Of a DNA stretch of 7,800 nt, positions 1-7,677 are shown in pieces (position 1 is the first letter of the stretch; the number at the start of each line of letters is the position of its first letter). The stretch is from Bacteroidales bacterium (GTDB taxonomy: Bacteria; Bacteroidota; Bacteroidia; Bacteroidales; WCHB1-69). The notes under the pieces are model-generated. The model searched no databases, was not told where the DNA came from, and worked only from the letters and a program-made list of their open reading frames with translations. Position numbers and translations under genes: made by a program. Where the stretch lies: contig JAFZUH010000052.1 in the NCBI GenBank assembly GCA_017618435.1, forward strand, positions 1-7,800, given 5' to 3'.

Positions 1-110
1 AATGAATACATGATATACAAAACACATACTTGCCGATATTTGGGGATTAGAAAAAAATTAAAATATAATTTACACTAAAACTAAGTCATCATTATTTCCT
101 GTTTTTTTTG

Positions 111-118
111 TATATTTG
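111..118 (+). promoter_or_regulatory. Putative Bacteroidota-type -7 promoter box for dtd
   Basis: The octamer TATATTTG matches the Bacteroidota -7 consensus TAnnTTTG exactly. It lies 21 bp before the dtd start codon and follows a run of eight T. Transcription would begin a few bases downstream, leaving a leader of only about 15 nt. I see no good TTTG (-33) element at the usual distance of about 20 bp, so the assignment rests on the -7 box and its position. The region is very AT-rich, so a chance match is possible. Confidence 0.42.
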
Positions 119-139
119 TAAAATAATATATACAACTAT

Positions 140-592
140 ATGAGAGCAGTTATCCAAAGAGTTAATGCGGCGACATTGGCTATCGACAATCAAGTTTATA
201 GCGAAATCGGAAAGGGTTTGTTGGTATTGCTCGGTGTTGGGCACACCGATACAGAAGAAGACATTGAATGGTTGGCTAAAAAGATTGTCCAATTGCGTAT
301 TTTTGACGACCCACAACATTTAATGAACTTGAATATTCAAGATATTGATGGTGAAATTATGATTGTCAGCCAATTTACCTTGTTCGCTTCAACCAAGAAA
401 GGCAACAGACCTTCGTTTGTTCGTGCTGCACCGCCTCAACAAGCCATTGAATTGTACGAAAAATTCATACAAAAAACCGAACAACTTGCTCAAAAAACGG
501 TAAAAACGGGCGTTTTTGGAGCAAATATGCAAATATCTTTACAAAACAACGGTCCCGTTACCATTATTATCGATACGAAAACAAAAGAATAA
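140..592 (+). CDS. dtd: D-aminoacyl-tRNA deacylase (DTD)
   Basis: This cytoplasmic proofreading enzyme hydrolyses D-amino acids (and glycine mischarged on tRNA-Ala) from tRNA, which keeps D-residues out of translation. The 150-residue protein has the normal family length. It starts with the canonical MRAVIQRV strand and carries SQFTLFA (residues 77-83) and NRPSF (89-93). The C-terminal GVFGANM (124-130) is followed by NNGPVT (136-141), whose Gly138-Pro139 pair is the cross-subunit motif that excludes L-aminoacyl-tRNA in the dimer. The ATG at 140 is chosen because the family's first strand begins there. No Shine-Dalgarno is present, only AT-rich DNA. The nuclease gene follows after 4 bp, so the two are probably one transcript. 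The gene is intact and the identification is secure. Confidence 0.97.
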   Translation: MRAVIQRVNAATLAIDNQVYSEIGKGLLVLLGVGHTDTEEDIEWLAKKIVQLRIFDDPQHLMNLNIQDIDGEIMIVSQFTLFASTKKGNRPSFVRAAPPQQAIELYEKFIQKTEQLAQKTVKTGVFGANMQISLQNNGPVTIIIDTKTKE

Positions 593-596
593 TCCT

Positions 597-3356
597 ATGC
601 AAAATTTTTTACCTCAAGTCGCAAAGTATCTTATAAACACATATTCGAAACAGATTTCCAACATTTGTATTGTTCTTCCCAGCAAAAGAGCAGTCCTAAA
701 TATCAAAAAAGAATTGGCGAAAACATTGACGGAAGTCTATGACAAACCCTTCTTTTTGCCGGTCTGCTACTCTATTGATGACTTTTTGACAAGTTTTGCT
801 CCGTATGAAACAGCAAGCCCCGAAGAACAACTCATGTTACTCTACCGTCTATACGCAGAACACAATACCGATAGAGACCCCTTGATAAAGTTTGCACCTC
901 AGGCAAAAATGATATTGCAGGATTTTAATGAAATTGATTTGGAATTGGTAGATGCAGAAGCATTATTCACCAATCTGAGCAATATCCAAGAATTGAGTTT
1001 CTGGAATCCGGGCAACAAACCATTGTCTGATTTTCAAGAACTACAAATCAAATTTTTTAAACAACTCTATAATTATTATATACAATTCAAAGAAATTTTG
1101 CATACCGAACAACTATCCTACCAAGGAGATATTTATCGTTATGTTGCCGAACATGTTGAAGAAATTTTCAAGAATTCGCCCTACAAAAAAATAGTTTTCA
1201 TCGGTTTTAACGCTTTGTCCAAATCTGAAAAAACAATCATAAAACATCTTAAGGACAAGCAACTTTTGGATTTTATTGTTGATGCCGATACCTTTTACAC
1301 CAACAACCCCAATCATGAGGCAGGAAAATTTATCAGAGAAATACAAAATGAATTGTTCCCCAATCAGGCATTGAATTTTATTGGCACTTACTTTGAAAAC
1401 ACAGAAACCGAAAAGAAAATCAACATTCAATCTGTCGGTACTCCCATATTGCAAGCAAAAATATTGCCCCAAATACTCGAAAACCTACAAGGTTCCACGG
1501 TTGTTGTTCCAAACGATGAAAGCCTGCTTCCGGCATTGTTGCATTCCTACGATTGGTCAAAAGCAAATATAACTATGTCTTATAATATCAAAAAGACTTT
1601 AATTTGCCAATTGTTTGACACCATTTTCAGTATCGTTGAGAATCAAGAAATATTACAGAAACACGATATTTGTTATGCAAACGACATCCATGCCTTTTTT
1701 GACAACGGCATTGTTTACAATATGAGCGATGATCCATCAAAAAGCAAAACTGCAAAGATATTTTATACAAGAGAAGACTTTTTGTCATTTTTTGACACCA
1801 CCTATTCCAACTTTGCGGAACTTTGCGGTCAATTGTTTTTTGACAACCTCAACAATGTAGATTTTTTGAAAAAACTACAGGAGTTGGTGCAATTGTTATT
1901 ATTGCAAAGCCAAGAAAACAACATCAAATTTGATGAGGTTGACGAAGAAATTTTGCAACAATTTGACACCTATTTCGACAAATTGCAAGCACTGCTAAAT
2001 GCCCCCAACGACAATCTTGTTACCGACAAGCGTTCGTTGAAATTTATGTTTGACAATTTTATTTCAACCACAGCCTTATCGTTCCAATCAGATGAGAAGA
2101 ACGATTTACAATTAATGGGTATGCTGGAAACCCGAACCTTGGATTTTGAAAATGTCATTCTTTTGTCGGTCAATGAGAATATATTGCCCAACAATAGCCG
2201 TTCAAAAACATTTATTCCATACGATTTGCGGAAACATTTCGGCATGCAAACCTTTGACAGCAAAGATGCCGTTTCGGCCTACCACTTTTACAGACTATTG
2301 CAACGTGCAAAAAATGTTTTTCTCATCTATTCACTTGAAGGCAATGACGGCAGTGCCGAAAAAAGCAGATATATTCTGCAAATAGAACAAGAATTGGCCA
2401 ATTGTTGCACTATCAACTGCACAGCATTTAACGTTTCGTTCGCCAAAAAAGAACAGGAAAAGCCCATTCAAATACCCAAAAACGAAGAAATTATAACACA
2501 ATTGGGCAACACTACATTTTCGGCTTCGGCTCTTAACACCTATTTGTCGTGCAGTCTTCAATATTATTTTTCAAAAATACTAAAGATTGAGGAAATAAAA
2601 ACAAACAAATATATTACCGACGATATTTTAGGCGAGAATATTCACCATTATTTTGAGAATTTCGATTGGCAAAACTTCCATGCTGTTCCCTCCACCGATG
2701 AAATAAAAGAAAAAGTTCGTCAATATTACATCGACAACCCCAAGAATCCCGAGAAGAGCATTGCCCTCAGCGATTTGGACATAGCCAACAATTATCTCAT
2801 CGTTCAAGTTACGGTAAAATATATTGAAGAATACCTTAAATACCATTACGAACATTTGAATGAGATAGGAAAAGTTATCGCCACCGAACAATCCATTGAG
2901 CAAACCGTTAAGTTCTCCAATACACCAAAAGACATCACCCTATACGGAATAGTTGATAGAATCAATAACAACAACGGACAAATCACCATTTTTGACTACA
3001 AAACGGGCAGCGTTGAAGACTATGCCTGCTCCACCACTTTGGACAAAATAACGGAAAAGCCCAAAGCCTTCCAATTGTTGTTTTACGCCTATTTGTATAG
3101 ACTACAAACCCAAACCACAGACTTGCAGGCTCAAATTATTTCATTGCGGAATGTAAACAAGAAATATGCCCTGAGCATTGACAAGCAAACTATCATCAAC
3201 GAAGAGACGTTCAACGAATTTTATCAGATATTAGACAACATATTCAGCGAAATATTTGACATAAAAAAACCCTTTGAGATGACCTCCAAGAAGAGCAATT
3301 GCCTCTTTTGTCCTTATGCAACAATGTGCAATAGGGAAACCAAAAGCAATTATTAG
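597..3356 (+). CDS. AddB-like PD-(D/E)XK nuclease with 4Fe-4S cysteines
   Basis: This is a large (919 aa) recombination-type exonuclease subunit related to AddB of AddAB, which processes double-strand DNA ends for RecA. The middle has a UvrD/RecC-like segment: an MGMLETRTLDF block near 2118-2150, then VNENILP and YDLRKHFGM. The C-terminal nuclease shows Asp787 (GIVDRI), Asp800-Tyr-Lys802 (FDYKTG) and Gln826 (QLLFY). Four cysteines, Cys652 and Cys902-x2-Cys905-x5-Cys911, bracket the nuclease with the spacing of the AddB iron-sulfur cluster. The N-terminus reads IVLPSKRAV where a Walker A loop could sit, so this subunit probably does not hydrolyse ATP. I recall the same feature in Bacteroidota homologues. 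The frame is open from 516, inside dtd, but the ATG at 597, 4 bp after the dtd stop, fits the family N-terminus better. No AddA-like helicase partner is visible here. The stop overlaps the folK stop. Confidence 0.88.
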   Translation: MQNFLPQVAKYLINTYSKQISNICIVLPSKRAVLNIKKELAKTLTEVYDKPFFLPVCYSIDDFLTSFAPYETASPEEQLMLLYRLYAEHNTDRDPLIKFAPQAKMILQDFNEIDLELVDAEALFTNLSNIQELSFWNPGNKPLSDFQELQIKFFKQLYNYYIQFKEILHTEQLSYQGDIYRYVAEHVEEIFKNSPYKKIVFIGFNALSKSEKTIIKHLKDKQLLDFIVDADTFYTNNPNHEAGKFIREIQNELFPNQALNFIGTYFENTETEKKINIQSVGTPILQAKILPQILENLQGSTVVVPNDESLLPALLHSYDWSKANITMSYNIKKTLICQLFDTIFSIVENQEILQKHDICYANDIHAFFDNGIVYNMSDDPSKSKTAKIFYTREDFLSFFDTTYSNFAELCGQLFFDNLNNVDFLKKLQELVQLLLLQSQENNIKFDEVDEEILQQFDTYFDKLQALLNAPNDNLVTDKRSLKFMFDNFISTTALSFQSDEKNDLQLMGMLETRTLDFENVILLSVNENILPNNSRSKTFIPYDLRKHFGMQTFDSKDAVSAYHFYRLLQRAKNVFLIYSLEGNDGSAEKSRYILQIEQELANCCTINCTAFNVSFAKKEQEKPIQIPKNEEIITQLGNTTFSASALNTYLSCSLQYYFSKILKIEEIKTNKYITDDILGENIHHYFENFDWQNFHAVPSTDEIKEKVRQYYIDNPKNPEKSIALSDLDIANNYLIVQVTVKYIEEYLKYHYEHLNEIGKVIATEQSIEQTVKFSNTPKDITLYGIVDRINNNNGQITIFDYKTGSVEDYACSTTLDKITEKPKAFQLLFYAYLYRLQTQTTDLQAQIISLRNVNKKYALSIDKQTIINEETFNEFYQILDNIFSEIFDIKKPFEMTSKKSNCLFCPYATMCNRETKSNY

Positions 3357-3853
3357 TATTGCAGGACAACTTTTTGCACAATAGCCGTATCTTGGCATAT
3401 ATCCAAGAGTTCCGCTACGGTCTTGTGCAATGTTTGATGAATATAGGTCGGGCAAATTTCCATCAAAGGCAACAAGACAAACTTCCGCTGTTGCATTCTC
3501 GGGTGCGGTATTTGCAGGTTGGGGGCATTGACGGTATCCTGATTGAAGAAGATTATATCAATATCCATTACCCTGTCTTCGTAATGATCGTGTGGGTGGT
3601 CGGGTCTGCCCATTGTTTTTTCAATCTGCTGGCATTGACCTAAAAGTTGTTGCGGACTCAAGTTTGTTTTCAGCCAGATGGCTTGATTGACAAACCAATT
3701 TTGGGAATCAAAGCCCCATGGTTCCGACTGGTAAAAGGCAGATTTTTTGAAAATCTCCCCCACATGTTGCTCCAACAAAGCATACAATCGGTCGTACTTT
3801 GCCAAATTATTGTCCAAATTGGCACCTACCAAAAGAACAGCATCGTTTTTCAC
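3353..3853 (-). CDS. folK: Folate pyrophosphokinase HPPK (FolK)
   Basis: This enzyme transfers pyrophosphate from ATP to 6-hydroxymethyl-7,8-dihydropterin, the step before dihydropteroate synthase in folate synthesis. The 166-residue protein matches family length. It has the N-terminal LLVGANLDNN (usually GSNLG), SEPWGF at 43-48, FVNQAI at 54-59, IEKTMGR at 77-83 and the catalytic block DRVMDIDIIFF, where Asp97 and Asp99 are the two magnesium ligands and Arg94 precedes them. IPHPRMQQRKFVLLPLMEI follows, as expected. The usual W-G-P-R before the aspartates reads Y-E-D-R, a mild variation. Translation starts at GTG (3853-3851), which overlaps the hutI stop as GTGA and indicates translational coupling. 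It is the last gene of the minus-strand operon, and its TAA overlaps the stop of the convergent nuclease gene by 2 bp. Confidence 0.94.
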   Translation of the reverse strand: MKNDAVLLVGANLDNNLAKYDRLYALLEQHVGEIFKKSAFYQSEPWGFDSQNWFVNQAIWLKTNLSPQQLLGQCQQIEKTMGRPDHPHDHYEDRVMDIDIIFFNQDTVNAPNLQIPHPRMQQRKFVLLPLMEICPTYIHQTLHKTVAELLDICQDTAIVQKVVLQY

Positions 3854-5088
3854 GCTTGGACTTTTCCGTTTAATATTACCGTTTCCACTTTGTTTTCACC
3901 GAAAGCGTATGGCATAAATTCCACACTCGGTATAGGTTTGGTGATAAAGATATTGGCGGTTTTACCCTTTGCAATTGTCCCCACTTGGTCATGTATAGCC
4001 ATAGCGTAAGCGGTATTGATGGTTGTAGCGTTGATGGCTTCTTCGGGGAGTAGTTTGTAACGAATGCAGGCCATAGACAAAACCAACTGCATATTGCCAG
4101 AGGGAGCCGTTCCGGGGTTATAGTCCGAAGCCATAGCCACCGGCAAACCTGCGGCAATCATCTCTCTAACCGGCGAGAGCGGCAAATTGAGGAAAAAGGC
4201 ACAACCGGGCAACACCGTAGGCATGGTGTCAGAACCTTTCAAGGCCTCTATTTCGGCCTGTCCCATCTGTTCCAAATGATCCACCGATACGGCTCCGTAT
4301 TTCACGCCCACCTGCACGCCACCCGAGACAGCCATTTCGTTGGCGTGAATCTTGGGACACAAGCCATACTTAATGCCCGCCGTCAGTATGCGTTCGGTCT
4401 CTTCACAAGTGAAGAACCCCTTATCGCAAAAGACATCGATAAAGTCTGCCAAGCCCTCTGCGGCGACAAGGGGAATCATTTCGTTGATAATTAAATCCAC
4501 ATAATCTTCCTGATGACCGCGATACTGCATAGGCACGCCGTGAGCCCCGAGAAAATTGGCTTTGATGGTCAGCGGGGAATGCTCTTTGAGACGGCGAATG
4601 ACCCGCAACATCTTCAATTCGCTTTCTGTTGTCAAACCGTAGCCGCTTTTTATCTCTACAGCCCCTGTTCCCAAGTGCATAATATCATTCAGGCGTTGCA
4701 TGGCGGTTTCAAAGAGTTCGTCTTCGGAAGTGCGAGAGGTGGCTTCGGCGGAATTGAGTATGCCGCCGCCGCGTTTGGCTATTTCTTCGTAGGTCAATCC
4801 TCTTAATTTGTCCACAAATTCCAACTCACGTGATTTGGCATACACCAAATGGGTATGCGAATCGCAGAAAGAAGGGAACACCATTTTTCCGTTAGCGTCA
4901 ATGGTTAGGACATCTAATGCAGGCATGGTTGCCATGGGTCCGAAGTCTGCAATTTTGTCCTTTTCGATATACAACCAAGCATTGTCTATGCAAGGGAGGG
5001 TTTGCATATCTTTTCCCGCCCGCCATTTGATGGTAGCGGAGGTTTCTGTTTGGACAAGTTTTTTTATGTTTTTAATTAATAAACTCAT
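3850..5088 (-). CDS. hutI: Imidazolonepropionase (HutI)
   Basis: HutI hydrolyses 4-imidazolone-5-propionate to N-formimino-L-glutamate, the third step of histidine degradation. The protein has the normal length of 412 residues and the amidohydrolase fold. Metal ligands are visible as His78-x-His80 (DSHTH), His248 (KIHANE) and Asp322 (ASDYNPG), with Glu251 as probable catalytic acid/base. KSGYGL (147-152), GAHGVP (182-187), VDHLEQM (269-275) and GTAPSGNMQ (326-334) are HutI signatures that separate it from other amidohydrolases. The ATG lies 3 bp after the sirtuin stop, and the TGA overlaps the folK GTG. HutH, HutU and the formiminoglutamate-processing enzyme are not in this window, so the rest of the pathway must be encoded elsewhere. 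No hut-specific operator is evident. Confidence 0.97.
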   Translation of the reverse strand: MSLLIKNIKKLVQTETSATIKWRAGKDMQTLPCIDNAWLYIEKDKIADFGPMATMPALDVLTIDANGKMVFPSFCDSHTHLVYAKSRELEFVDKLRGLTYEEIAKRGGGILNSAEATSRTSEDELFETAMQRLNDIMHLGTGAVEIKSGYGLTTESELKMLRVIRRLKEHSPLTIKANFLGAHGVPMQYRGHQEDYVDLIINEMIPLVAAEGLADFIDVFCDKGFFTCEETERILTAGIKYGLCPKIHANEMAVSGGVQVGVKYGAVSVDHLEQMGQAEIEALKGSDTMPTVLPGCAFFLNLPLSPVREMIAAGLPVAMASDYNPGTAPSGNMQLVLSMACIRYKLLPEEAINATTINTAYAMAIHDQVGTIAKGKTANIFITKPIPSVEFMPYAFGENKVETVILNGKVQA

Positions 5089-5091
5089 TGT

Positions 5092-5793
5092 TTAGGCAAA
5101 TTGTTCTATTAGCAAAGTTTTTAGTTGTTTCATACCTTCGGAAGCCCCCTTCTGTATCACCTTTACATAGGCGGGCACGTTTACCTGATTGGGGTCAATG
5201 AGAAAAACGGGGGCGTTTTGGGGAACATAATGTATCAATCCTGCGGCAGGATAGACATTCATAGATGTGCCGATGATAATGAAAATATCGGCTTGCTCAC
5301 AATAACGCACCGCCTCTTCTATCATTGGTACCGCCTCGCCGAACCAGACAATAAAAGGACGTAATTGGGAGCCGTCTTTGGCTTTGTCGCCGATTTTCAC
5401 CTCCACGTTGTCGGGAGTTAAGGTCTGTATGTATTGTTCGTTGTTGGGTTCTTTGCTGCTGCAGACTTTCATCAGTTCTCCGTGCAAGTGTATAACATGG
5501 TTGGACCCTGCCCTTTCGTGCAGGTTGTCCACATTTTGGGTAATGACAACCACCTCGAAAAAATCTTCCAACTCTTTGAGGGCAATATGACCGTAATTGG
5601 GTTTAACGGAGAGCAATTGTTTTCGTCTTTCATTGTAAAATCGGGTAACCAATTCCGGATTTTTGTACCAGCCTTCGGGCGTGGCGACATCTTCGACAGG
5701 ATATTGCTCCCACAATCCCCCTGCATCGCGAAAGGTACTGATACCGCTTTCGGCACTGATGCCTGCACCTGTTAAAACAACTATCTTTTTCAT
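5092..5793 (-). CDS. cobB: NAD-dependent protein deacylase, CobB-type sirtuin
   Basis: This sirtuin removes acyl groups from lysines using NAD+, giving nicotinamide and O-acyl-ADP-ribose. The 233-residue protein carries the NAD-binding GAGIS (9-13) and FRD (21-23), then QNVDN (86-90), catalytic His104 in HLHGEL, FGE (151-153) and GTS (175-177). Tyr53 and Arg56, in FYNERR, match the CobB/SIRT5 pair that binds succinyl or malonyl groups, so desuccinylase activity is likely. The segment between His104 and Phe151, where other sirtuins hold a four-cysteine zinc ribbon, has only Cys111, so zinc is probably not bound. The start codon at 5793 gives the standard N-terminus, MKKIVVLTGAGIS. It sits 33 bp after thpR, the widest gap in the operon, and 3 bp before hutI. 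The sirtuin assignment is secure; the acyl preference is inferred. Confidence 0.95.
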   Translation of the reverse strand: MKKIVVLTGAGISAESGISTFRDAGGLWEQYPVEDVATPEGWYKNPELVTRFYNERRKQLLSVKPNYGHIALKELEDFFEVVVITQNVDNLHERAGSNHVIHLHGELMKVCSSKEPNNEQYIQTLTPDNVEVKIGDKAKDGSQLRPFIVWFGEAVPMIEEAVRYCEQADIFIIIGTSMNVYPAAGLIHYVPQNAPVFLIDPNQVNVPAYVKVIQKGASEGMKQLKTLLIEQFA

Positions 5794-5826
5794 TCTTTTT
5801 ATATTTTTGTTTAAAACAATTCCCCC

Positions 5827-6396
5827 TTATACTTTCAATAAAGGGAATGCTGCTATTTGTACATATTCGGGATTATATCCTTTTTGCAGGACAGATTCAT
5901 ACAATTTGACGTTTTGCACCTGCATAGTTGCGGAGAACTTGTCCTGCATAGTCTCAATGGCATTCCAAAACATATTTTTGTCGTCCAAACGATGAATACG
6001 CCCCAATGTAATATGTGGGACAAAATGTCCGTAATAGGGTTTGTAGCCCAATGCCGACAATGCCGTTTCGATATTCTGCTGCAAAAGCGTCAGCGGTTGT
6101 CCGGCCTGCACCCCCATCCACAAAACATTCGGATGCGAGCGGCTGCCGAAAACCCCCAAATGGGCAATTTGACACTCAAAGGGGGCAAGCGTTGCGGTCT
6201 GTGCTTTGACGATTTGTGTTATTTTGGGGATTTTGTATTCGGGTGTTTCTCCCAAAAATTTTAAAGTGAGGTGCAACAATTGAGGTTGCACCCATGTTGT
6301 TTTGTCCAACTTGGACATTTTCATACGAATATTTTGCACATAAGTACAAAATTGCTCGTCAAACTGGAAATCGATAGCGACAAAAAGGCGTTTCAT
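5827..6396 (-). CDS. thpR: RNA 2',3'-cyclic phosphodiesterase (2'-5' RNA ligase family)
   Basis: ThpR belongs to the 2H phosphoesterases. It hydrolyses 2',3'-cyclic phosphate RNA ends to 2'-phosphomonoesters and can join RNA through 2'-5' bonds in vitro; its cellular substrate is poorly known. The 189-residue protein has both catalytic HxT motifs, His42-Leu-Thr44 in HLTLKFLGET and His128-Ile-Thr130 in HFVPHITLGRI. It begins with the typical MKRLFVAIDF strand. The spacing of about 85 residues between the motifs and the length fit the family. The ATG immediately follows the flavodiiron TAA with no intervening base, which supports co-transcription and probably translational coupling. The gene is intact. 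Confidence 0.94.
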   Translation of the reverse strand: MKRLFVAIDFQFDEQFCTYVQNIRMKMSKLDKTTWVQPQLLHLTLKFLGETPEYKIPKITQIVKAQTATLAPFECQIAHLGVFGSRSHPNVLWMGVQAGQPLTLLQQNIETALSALGYKPYYGHFVPHITLGRIHRLDDKNMFWNAIETMQDKFSATMQVQNVKLYESVLQKGYNPEYVQIAAFPLLKV

Positions 6397-7587
6397 TTAT
6401 TTGCATTGGTTCAGAATTTCTTTGGCCATAGCCATACCCAACTGTTGAGCCATCAACAAATCGTCAGCCTTAGCCCCTTGACGGTTATCAACGGGGTTGC
6501 CCACGGCAGTCCATTTCATTTTTTCGCCCCATTCGGTCATTTTTTTACAGGAGCCGCCCGCCCAAGTGTGTCCGCCGAAACAAGCAAACACCCTGTCGGG
6601 AATGCCGCGGTGTTCTATTTTGGACATCAAACTTTCTACCAAAGGATAGGTTTCGTTCATATAGGTCGGGCTACCCAAAGCAAGGCCTTTGTACTTGAAG
6701 ACATCAGCAAGAATATAAGAGGCATCTGTTTGGGAAACATTATATATTTTCACCTCTTTTAGTCCGCCCTTGACCACCCCTTGGGCAAAGGCTTCCGCCA
6801 ATTGTTCGGTGTTGCCGTACATGGTTCCGTAGGCAACAACAACACCTTGTTCAGCCTCATATCTGCTCCATTTGTCATACAGGGCAACGGTTTTGTTTAT
6901 ATCTTTTTGCCAAACGGGACCATGGGTAGAACAGATGGTTTTGATGTTTAATGCGGACAATTTTTTGAGGGCAGCCTGCGTAGCCTTGCCGAATTTGCCG
7001 ACAATGCAGGCATAATAGCGTCTCATATCGTCCCAGTAGCGGTCGGTATTGAGATTGGTGTCCAAGCAACTGCCGTCCAAAGTGCCGAAGGTACCGAAAG
7101 CATCGGCGGAGAAGAGTATTTGGTCTTGGGCTTCGTATGCCACCATCACTTCAGGCCAATGCACCATCGGAGCCATATAAAATGTCAGTTGGCGGGAGCC
7201 GAGATTCAAACTTTCGCCCTCTTTTACCTCCATTCTGTTGTTGGCGGCATCAAAATAGCCGTTGAGCATATCAAAAGTTTTGGCATTGCCGACAATGGTC
7301 ATCTCGGGATATTTTTGTGCCAACAAACCGATAGAGCCGGCATGGTCGGGTTCCATGTGGTTCACCACCAAATAATCTATTTTTCTACCTTGCAAAACAC
7401 TGTCTATATTCGTCAAAAAACGCCCTATCATACTTATATCAACAGTATCTATCAAGGCGATTTTTTCGTCTGTTATCAAATATGAATTATATGCCACGCC
7501 ATTGGGAATGGGCAAATAATTTTCAAACAAATGTTTCTGTCGGTCATTTACACCTACATAATAAATATCTCTTGCGATTGTTTCCAT
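6397..7587 (-). CDS. Class A flavodiiron protein (FprA-type flavoprotein)
   Basis: Flavodiiron proteins reduce O2 to water and/or NO to N2O in the cytoplasm and protect anaerobes. The 396-residue protein has the minimal class A layout. Residues 1-250 form a metallo-beta-lactamase-like domain with all seven expected diiron ligands: His77, Glu79, Asp81 and His82 (HMEPDH), His143, Asp162 (SADAFG) and His222 (STHGPVW). Residues 250-396 form a flavodoxin domain with the FMN phosphate loop TMYGNT (255-260), GSPTYMNETYP (305-315) and FGGHTWAGG (337-345). There is no C-terminal rubredoxin or flavin reductase domain, so electrons probably come from a separate rubredoxin or similar carrier. It is the first gene of the five-gene minus-strand operon, preceded by 83 bp of AT-rich leader and then the tandem repeats. 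Preference between O2 and NO cannot be told from sequence. Confidence 0.95.
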   Translation of the reverse strand: METIARDIYYVGVNDRQKHLFENYLPIPNGVAYNSYLITDEKIALIDTVDISMIGRFLTNIDSVLQGRKIDYLVVNHMEPDHAGSIGLLAQKYPEMTIVGNAKTFDMLNGYFDAANNRMEVKEGESLNLGSRQLTFYMAPMVHWPEVMVAYEAQDQILFSADAFGTFGTLDGSCLDTNLNTDRYWDDMRRYYACIVGKFGKATQAALKKLSALNIKTICSTHGPVWQKDINKTVALYDKWSRYEAEQGVVVAYGTMYGNTEQLAEAFAQGVVKGGLKEVKIYNVSQTDASYILADVFKYKGLALGSPTYMNETYPLVESLMSKIEHRGIPDRVFACFGGHTWAGGSCKKMTEWGEKMKWTAVGNPVDNRQGAKADDLLMAQQLGMAMAKEILNQCK

Positions 7588-7669
7588 TGTATTTTGTTTT
7601 ATTTTATTTTTATTTGTAAGAATAACGAAGAAAAAGCAAAAATCTTATTTTGTCAATGACTTTTCCGCC
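7588..7669 (-). promoter_or_regulatory. Probable promoter/leader region of the flavodiiron operon
   Basis: This stretch lies between the start codon of the flavodiiron gene and the tandem repeats. Read on the minus strand it is A-rich just before ATG, with no Shine-Dalgarno, as is normal for Bacteroidota. The operon promoter should lie here or in the repeat region. The best -7-like box here is GATTTTTG (7644-7637), one mismatch from TAnnTTTG but with no -33 partner. A second one-mismatch box, TAATTTTA (7777-7770), lies beyond the repeats; if used, it would place both repeats in the mRNA leader. Neither is convincing on its own. Confidence 0.3.
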
Positions 7670-7677
7670 GATTTAGC

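Noticed and set aside
1..27. Minus-strand ATG at about 27 reading off the left edge, possibly the start of a divergent gene.
   Set aside because: Only nine codons are visible and there is no convincing promoter or family signature.
1..78. Plus-strand frame 1 is open from the window edge to a TAA at 76-78 (25 codons), possibly the tail of an upstream gene.
   Set aside because: A 25-codon open frame is easily found by chance in AT-rich DNA, and the residues match no family I recognise.
516..596. N-terminal extension of the nuclease frame starting inside dtd.
   Set aside because: It would overlap dtd by 77 bp, and the family N-terminus aligns with the ATG at 597, which has normal operon spacing.
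3390..3409. Hairpin-like TCTTGG/CCAAGA inverted repeat just beyond the nuclease stop.
   Set aside because: It lies within folK coding sequence, has a 6-bp stem and no T-run on either strand, so it does not qualify as a terminator.
3359..5095. Long plus-strand open frames opposite folK and hutI.
   Set aside because: They are antisense shadows of well-identified genes with full catalytic motifs, and they show no family resemblance themselves.
5807..5819. Small inverted repeat TTGTTT-A-AAACAA between thpR and cobB, a possible internal operator.
   Set aside because: The arms are only 6 bp of A/T-rich sequence, and no recognisable promoter box adjoins it.
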